A stretch of DNA of 64,000 nucleotides from Streptomyces koelreuteriae. GTDB lineage: Bacteria; Actinomycetota; Actinomycetes; Streptomycetales; Streptomycetaceae. The position numbers and the translations under genes were made by a program. The stretch lies in contig NZ_CP075896.1 in assembly GCF_018604545.1 (NCBI RefSeq), forward strand, positions 3,782,001 through 3,846,000, read 5' to 3'. Shown here one piece after another: positions 59,601 to 64,000 of the stretch (positions are counted from its first letter, which is position 1; the number at the start of each line of letters is the position of its first letter). The notes under the pieces are model-generated. The model ran no database searches. It saw only the letters and a program-made list of their open reading frames with translations, and was not told where the DNA came from.

Positions 59601-60600
59601 GGGACGAGGCGGAGCGCGGCGGGCCGTTCAGGCCCGCCTGGGCGATGCGGACGCCCAACTGCGTACGGCTGGCCGCGCCCAGCGTCTCCGACAGCCGTGC
59701 GATGTGTGCCCGGCACGTCCGTACGCTGATCCCCAGCCGCTCCGCGATCACCGCGTCCTGGTGGCCCTCCGCCAGCAGCGCCGCGATGGACTGCTCCCGG
59801 TGGGAGATGCCCTCGATGCCGGTCTCGGGGAGCGGGGCGGTCAGCGGGGTGGCCAGGCGCCACAGTCGCTCGAAGACCGTGACCAGGTACTCGACGATCG
59901 CGGGGTGCCGTAGCTCCAGGGCCATCGTGCGGTCGGTGTTGGCGGGAATGAACGCCACCGTCCGGTCGAAGAGGATCAGCCGGTCGATCACCTCGTCCAG
60001 CGTGCGCGCCTCCACCGCGTCGCCCATCAGCTCCAGATACGTGAGCAGCCCCTGCCCGTGCCGGGCGACATGCGTGTACAGGTCCCGCATGCGCACGCCG
60101 CGGCCGCGCAGGGCCGTCGCCCGGTGCAGGCCCTCGGAGAGTTCCGCCTCGCGCCGGATGCCGCCGGGCTGGACGGTGAGCACCTCGGTCGTGCAGGCCT
60201 GGGTCGCCTCGTCCATCGCGGCCTGGATCCGGGCGAGCCCGTCCAGCACCCGGATCGCCGGGCCCTCGCCCGCCGGCGGGACGGGCCGTACCCGGCGGCC
60301 GAGACCGGCGTACCACTCGACGGCGGACACGGCCGAACCCACCCGCTGCTGACTGGCGCTGACCTCGTCGTACATCTCGCGCAGCAGCCGGGTCATGACC
60401 TCCTGCGGGGAGGTCGGCACCAGCCAGTCCATGTCGTCGGGGTCCGGGTGCAGCAGGGCGAGTTCCAGCAGGCAGGGCACCGGTTCGGCGTCCCCGCGCG
60501 GCACGCGGCCCCGCCGTACGGCCCGGGAATACACGCGATCCCCGGCCTCGCACAGTCGGTCAGCACCGTGTGGATGCTCGTCCGTCCCGTGCCCGGCCAT
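59563..60600 (-). CDS. LuxR-HTH regulator, paralogue 3
   Basis: 345 residues from ATG 60600 (MAGHGTDEHPHGADRLCEAG). Conserved blocks PCLLELALLHPDPDDMDWLVPTSP, EVLTVQPGGIRREAELSEGL, RGVRMRDLYTHVARHG, LILFDRTVAFIPANTDRTMALELRHPAIVEYL, and HTH QSIAALLAEGHQDAVIAERLGISVRTCRAHIARLSETLGA. It is convergent with paralogue 2, overlapping 38 nt at the 3' ends. Its C-terminal tail (GPPRSASSLRLPGRESPSVR) extends beyond the other paralogues because its frame continues into the overlap region. Confidence 0.87.
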   Translation of the reverse strand: MAGHGTDEHPHGADRLCEAGDRVYSRAVRRGRVPRGDAEPVPCLLELALLHPDPDDMDWLVPTSPQEVMTRLLREMYDEVSASQQRVGSAVSAVEWYAGLGRRVRPVPPAGEGPAIRVLDGLARIQAAMDEATQACTTEVLTVQPGGIRREAELSEGLHRATALRGRGVRMRDLYTHVARHGQGLLTYLELMGDAVEARTLDEVIDRLILFDRTVAFIPANTDRTMALELRHPAIVEYLVTVFERLWRLATPLTAPLPETGIEGISHREQSIAALLAEGHQDAVIAERLGISVRTCRAHIARLSETLGAASRTQLGVRIAQAGLNGPPRSASSLRLPGRESPSVR

Positions 60601-60832
60601 CGCGCATCCCACCCCCGGTCGCCGTCTTTCCGCAGCGCAACTATGCGCGGACCGGCCCTGCTCCGCAACACGGCTCCCCCGCACCCAAGGCCCTTTTCCA
60701 GCCGTTTTGACGCCGAATACGCCCCCTCACGGGCTGCTGAATCACGAGGGGGTTGGTGCGGGCGCAGCCGGCGTGTGACCCTCTGTGAGGGCGGTCCCGG
60801 CCGGCCCCGTCCACGGACATCTCGGAGGCCCC

Positions 60833-62047
60833 GTGACCGTCAACACCGGGGTGGATCCCCGGCGTCTGCCCGCTGTCGACGCGCTGCGGGGTTTCGCCCT
60901 GCTGGGCATCCTCGTGGTCAACAGCGCCCAGATGATGGACCCTTACGTCACCGAGGGGATGCGCCGGCCGGACGCGCCCGTGTGGGACCAGGCCGCCGTC
61001 CGGCTGGTGACGGCGCTGGCGACCACCAAGTTCTACCTGCTGTTCTCGTTCCTCTTCGGCTACAGCTTCACCCTGCAGCAGTCCGCCGCCGAGCGGGACG
61101 GAGGAAACCCCACCGCGCGCTTTCTGCGCCGCTCCCTCGGTCTGGTACTGCTCGGACTGGCGCACGCGATCCTGCTGTACAGCGGCGACATCCTGCTGAC
61201 CTACGGCCTCCTCGGCCTGGTCCTGCTCGGCGCACGCCGGATCGGCCCGGCCACCGCCGTGAAGGCCGCCGCCTGGATCTACGGGGTCTACGTCGTCGTC
61301 CTCACCGCACTGGGAGCGCTGGCCACCCAGGTGGACGACGAGGAGCCCCCGTCGCACCGGCCGATCGCGCAGTCCGTGGCCGCCTACCGCGGCAGTCCCG
61401 GCACCGTCGTCCAGGAGAACCTGGACCGGCTGCCCGAGGCGCTCCTCGGTTCCCTCCTCATGGCTCCGGGCGTGCTCGGAGCGTTTCTCCTCGGCCTGGC
61501 CGCGGGGAAGCGGCGCCTGCTCGCGGCCGGCGGGGCGGACCGCGCTCGACTGCTGCGGATCACGGCCGTCGGCCTGTCCGTCGGAGTGCCGGGCGCCCTC
61601 TTCTTCGCCTCCGCGGCGGACGGTCCGCTGGACGCCCGGTGGCAACTCCTGGGCATCGGCGTCGGCATGCTGACGGCACCCGCCCTGTCGGCCGCGTACG
61701 CCTGCCTCCTGCTGCTCCTGCTGCGCTCGTCGTGGGGAGACCGGGTGCGGCGGCTGTTCGTCCCGGCGGGGCGCCTGGCGCTCACGAACTACCTCGGGCA
61801 GTCCCTGATCATGATGTTCGTGGCCACGGCGTACGGGCTGTCCCTCTACGGGCAGGTGGGCCCGGCGGCCGTGCTGCTGCTCGCGGGCGCCGTGTACGCG
61901 CTGCAGCTCGCCCTCAGCACGGTGTGGACCAGGCGCCACCGGCACGGGCCCGCCGAGTGGCTGCTCCGGGTGATCACCCTGGCCGGACGGCCGGGCCGGG
62001 CCGGCACACCGGGAGCGCCGGAGCGCGCGGCGGCCCGCCGGGGCTGA
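60833..62047 (+). CDS. DUF418 family membrane protein
   Basis: 404 residues from GTG 60833 (SD cggagg). About nine to ten hydrophobic helices. N-terminal RRLPAVDALRGFALLGILVVN is the acyltransferase-like signature of DUF418/YeiB proteins, and the C-terminal LALTNYLGQSLIMMFVATAYGLSLYGQVGPA block is typical DUF418. Proposed as a membrane acyl- or sugar-modification protein; no confirmed reaction. It is divergent from paralogue 3 and convergent with the sugar-binding lipoprotein. Confidence 0.9.
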   Translation: MTVNTGVDPRRLPAVDALRGFALLGILVVNSAQMMDPYVTEGMRRPDAPVWDQAAVRLVTALATTKFYLLFSFLFGYSFTLQQSAAERDGGNPTARFLRRSLGLVLLGLAHAILLYSGDILLTYGLLGLVLLGARRIGPATAVKAAAWIYGVYVVVLTALGALATQVDDEEPPSHRPIAQSVAAYRGSPGTVVQENLDRLPEALLGSLLMAPGVLGAFLLGLAAGKRRLLAAGGADRARLLRITAVGLSVGVPGALFFASAADGPLDARWQLLGIGVGMLTAPALSAAYACLLLLLLRSSWGDRVRRLFVPAGRLALTNYLGQSLIMMFVATAYGLSLYGQVGPAAVLLLAGAVYALQLALSTVWTRRHRHGPAEWLLRVITLAGRPGRAGTPGAPERAAARRG

Positions 62048-62073
62048 GCGGCTCCGTACGCGCGAAGCCGCTC
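62046..62073 (+). terminator. Hairpin between convergent genes
   Basis: gagcggct / agccgctc is a perfect 8-bp stem directly after the DUF418 stop; a further partial copy (gaagcggctc) follows, allowing alternative pairing. Confidence 0.55.
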
Positions 62074-62097
62074 GTACCCACGAAGCGGCTCACCGGG

Positions 62098-63207
62098 TCA
62101 CTTCAGGCCGATCGCCCGGCACGCCGCGTCGTACTTGGCCGTGCAGATGTCCGACAGCTTGTAGATGTCGTCCGCGACCACCGTGTCCTTGATGTTCCCC
62201 TTCGTCAGCGCGACCACGGGCACGAGCTGGGCGGGGATGGCCTTGTGGGTGGGGCTGTCGACCTTGTCGCGGGTGAGGGCGGCGAACTGGATGTCCCGGC
62301 CCTGGACCTTGGCCACGGCCATCTCGGCCGCGTTCTCGGCCTCCTGCGGGTAGGACTTGTACACGCTCATGTACTGCTCGCCCGCGATGATCCGCTGCAC
62401 CGCCTGGAGCTCCGCGTCCTGCCCGGTGATCGGCGGCAGGTCGCTCACGCCCGCGGCCTCCAGCGCCTTGACGATGCCGCCGGCCATGCCGTCGTTGGCG
62501 GAGTAGACGGCGGCGATGTCGTCCTTGCCGATCGCCTGGATCGCCTCGGCCATGTTGGCCTCGGCGTTCTCCGGCTTCCAGTCCTTGGTGTCGAAGGACT
62601 GCGCGATCGTCACCTTGCCGTTCAGCTCGGACATCGCGCCCGCCTTGAACTGCTTGGCGTTCGGGTCGGTCGACGAGCCGTTCATCATGACGATCTTGTC
62701 GGAGAGGCTCGCGTCCTCGCCGATGGCCTCCAGCAGGGTGCGCCCCTGGACCTCGCCGACCAGCTCGTTGTCGAAGGAGATGTACGCCTCGATCGGGCCC
62801 TCGGCCAGCCGGTCGTAGGCGATGACCGGGATGCCGGCCTCCTTGGCCTTCTTGACGCCGCTCGCGATGGCCTGGGAGTCGACCGCGTCCAGCAGGATGA
62901 CGTCGACCCGGTCGTCGATCATCTTCTGCATCTGGCTCGCCTGGGTGTCGGCGTTCGCCTCGGCGTTGGCGTACTCGACGCGGCCCTTGTTGTTGGTGAG
63001 GGACTCGACCTTCGTCTTGATGATCGGGTAGTCGAAGTTCTCGTACCGGGTGTTCGCCTTCTCCGGGAGCAGCAGGCCCACCGTGATGTCGTTGCCCTTG
63101 GCCGGGCTCGCGTCGTCACTGCTCCCCGTCGCGTTGAGCGCGCCGCACCCGGCGAGCGTGACGGACATCGCGGCCGCGGCCACGGATATGGAGATACGAC
63201 GACGCAT
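62098..63207 (-). CDS. Sugar ABC transporter substrate-binding lipoprotein
   Basis: 369 residues. The lipoprotein signal MRRRISISVAAAAMSVTLAGC (lipobox LAGC, Cys21) is followed by a periplasmic-binding-protein type I fold of the ribose/xylose class: ITVGLLLPEKANTRYENFDYPIIK, ANADTQASQMQKMIDDRVDVILLDAVDSQAIASGVKKAKEAGIPVIAYDRL, IVMMNGSSTDPNAKQFKAGAM and AVYSANDGMAGGIVKALEAAG. Members bind xylose or multiple monosaccharides (XylF/ChvE-like). The matching ATPase and permease genes are not downstream, where a convergent gene lies, so it is either an orphan or its partners lie elsewhere. Confidence 0.92.
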   Translation of the reverse strand: MRRRISISVAAAAMSVTLAGCGALNATGSSDDASPAKGNDITVGLLLPEKANTRYENFDYPIIKTKVESLTNNKGRVEYANAEANADTQASQMQKMIDDRVDVILLDAVDSQAIASGVKKAKEAGIPVIAYDRLAEGPIEAYISFDNELVGEVQGRTLLEAIGEDASLSDKIVMMNGSSTDPNAKQFKAGAMSELNGKVTIAQSFDTKDWKPENAEANMAEAIQAIGKDDIAAVYSANDGMAGGIVKALEAAGVSDLPPITGQDAELQAVQRIIAGEQYMSVYKSYPQEAENAAEMAVAKVQGRDIQFAALTRDKVDSPTHKAIPAQLVPVVALTKGNIKDTVVADDIYKLSDICTAKYDAACRAIGLK

Positions 63208-63431
63208 GTCGGGAGCTCACTTCACGTGTGATTCGGACGTGGGCACAGCTTTGTGGCCCATGTGACTGAAAAGCCAACGCGGACGCGGCCCCCAGCGTCA
63301 AGCGGAAGCACTTAACGAGATGACAACACCACGCTCCGCGAGTGTTGTGAAGACTCTGCGGAATCATCTCCAACTTCCCTGCACGGGCCACTCATCGACG
63401 GGAGAACCGGCGAAAGGGGTCCAAGGCACGC

Positions 63432-63465
63432 GAAAGGGGCCGGGAGTCGCCTCCCGGCCCCTTTC
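63432..63465 (-). terminator. hspR operon terminator
   Basis: gaaaggggccgggag / ctcccggcccctttc is a perfect 15-bp stem with a 4-nt loop, 18 bp past the hspR stop. The A/T runs at the stem ends make it effective in both directions. Confidence 0.93.
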
Positions 63466-63482
63466 TCTGGCTCACGCGTGGG

Positions 63483-63941
63483 TCAGTCCGACTGCTGCCG
63501 CTTCGGCCGCCACACCACCAGCGCGCTGCTCTGCTGTACCTCCTGGTACGGCACGAGGTCGCGGCGGTACGACGCGTGCACCGCCGCCTCGCGCTGGCGC
63601 ATCGCCGCCGCCGCGCCGTCGAGCGCGTTCTGCAGCTCGGCCGCACGGGCCTGGAGCGCGGCGACCTGGTTCTCCAGTTCGATGATGCGCTTGATGCCCG
63701 CGAGGTTGATGCCCTCGTCCTGCGACAACTGCTGCACCTGACGGAGCAGTTGGATGTCGCGGGCCGAGTAACGCCGGCCCCGGCCGGCGGTGCGATCGGG
63801 GGACACCAGGCCCAAGCGGTCGTACTGGCGCAGGGTCTGGGGGTGCAGGCCGGACAGCTGGGCCGCCACCGAGATGACGTAGACCGGGGTTTCCTCGGTC
63901 AGTTCATACGGATTGCGCCGACGACCGTCCATCTGACTCAT
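63483..63941 (-). CDS. hspR: HspR heat-shock repressor (MerR family)
   Basis: 152 residues from ATG 63941, which overlaps the dnaJ stop by 4 nt (ATGA); the downstream ATG 63932 (MDGRRRNPYEL) has better SD spacing and is an alternative. MerR-type winged helix (VYVISVAAQLSGLHPQTLRQYDRLGLVSPDRTAGRGRRYSARDIQLLRQVQQL), then a coiled-coil (LENQVAALQARAAELQNALDG). HspR binds HAIR sites with DnaK as co-repressor and controls dnaK, clpB and lon in Streptomyces. A fitting HAIR precedes clpB in this window. The C-terminus has an extra 25 residues (SSALVVWRPKRQQSD). Confidence 0.97.
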   Translation of the reverse strand: MSQMDGRRRNPYELTEETPVYVISVAAQLSGLHPQTLRQYDRLGLVSPDRTAGRGRRYSARDIQLLRQVQQLSQDEGINLAGIKRIIELENQVAALQARAAELQNALDGAAAAMRQREAAVHASYRRDLVPYQEVQQSSALVVWRPKRQQSD

Positions 63942-64000
63942 GCTCCCTTCGCGGCCTGGAACAGATCCGCCCGCGGATCCTCACCCGAAGTCGCCTCGCG
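63938..64000 (-). CDS. dnaJ: DnaJ co-chaperone, C-terminal 20 codons (partial)
   Basis: Reading in from the right edge on the minus strand, the frame encodes REATSGEDPRADLFQAAKGA and ends TGA at 63938-63940, overlapping the hspR ATG. Placement directly upstream of hspR with a 4-nt overlap is the standard Streptomyces dnaK-grpE-dnaJ-hspR operon, so this is the dnaJ end. The rest of the operon lies outside the window. Confidence 0.8.
   Translation of the reverse strand, partial: REATSGEDPRADLFQAAKGA

Noticed and set aside
58529..60352. 607-residue plus-strand frame across two regulators
   Set aside because: Arg/Pro-rich composition and overlap with paralogues 2 and 3 in their proper frames show it is a shadow.

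Overview
The window is a high-GC actinobacterial chromosome segment, almost certainly Streptomyces. The GC-rich third codon positions, frequent GTG/TTG starts and 4-nt start/stop overlaps fit this. So does the gene content: class II fba next to pyrE, a kynurenine operon, membrane-fused spermidine synthase, clpB with HAIR operators, and hspR overlapping the end of dnaJ. From memory, this order resembles the S. coelicolor fba-pyrE-clpB-hspR neighbourhood, with strain-specific insertions.

Layout: 0-3.3 kb holds a P450 and an IS1341-type element (1681-3065) inside a remnant SH3-domain gene. The TnpB has an apparent in-frame deletion. 3.3-9.9 kb holds two tandem NarL-type two-component systems; the second is translationally coupled to an acyltransferase and a hydrolase. 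Both operons carry the same 17-bp promoter-proximal motif. 10-13.2 kb is the tryptophan-to-anthranilate (kynurenine) operon, with a 14-bp tandem repeat after kynU. 13.4-21.3 kb is conserved core: DUF3151, an MFS exporter, fba, pyrE, an aldose epimerase-like protein, SRPBCC, SpeE-like and DUF2617. 21.3-25.7 kb is gene-poor with small hypotheticals and a large imperfect inverted repeat. 25.7-34.1 kb holds an aminotransferase, a MacAB-like export operon and a tail-to-tail histidine kinase/OmpR regulator pair.

The most interesting region is 36.2-52.3 kb, a RiPP gene cluster that appears to be a hybrid. It has four small Cys-free precursor genes, all ending in Leu-Thr. It has a daptide-type C-terminal modification set: an Fe-ADH-fold protein, a class III aminotransferase, a methyltransferase, an RRE-like protein and an M50 protease. 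To these are added a class III lanthipeptide synthetase (LanKC), a YcaO protein with a C-terminal PxPxP motif, and an F420-type LLM oxidoreductase. Proposed logic (inference): LanKC dehydrates core Ser/Thr, the LLM enzyme may reduce the dehydro residues to D-amino acids, YcaO may form (methyl)oxazolines, and the C-terminal Thr is converted to a dimethylated amine before proteolysis and export by the adjacent ABC-2 transporter. A divergent LuxR-HTH regulator and a secreted small peptide flank the cluster.

52.4-64 kb returns to core genes: YbjN, clpB with two HAIR-like sites, an FMN/F420-type oxidoreductase, DUF418, a sugar-binding lipoprotein, hspR and the 3' end of dnaJ. It also contains three paralogues of the cluster's regulator. 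One of these again lies divergent from a small secreted-peptide gene, so the peptide/regulator pairing occurs twice in the window.
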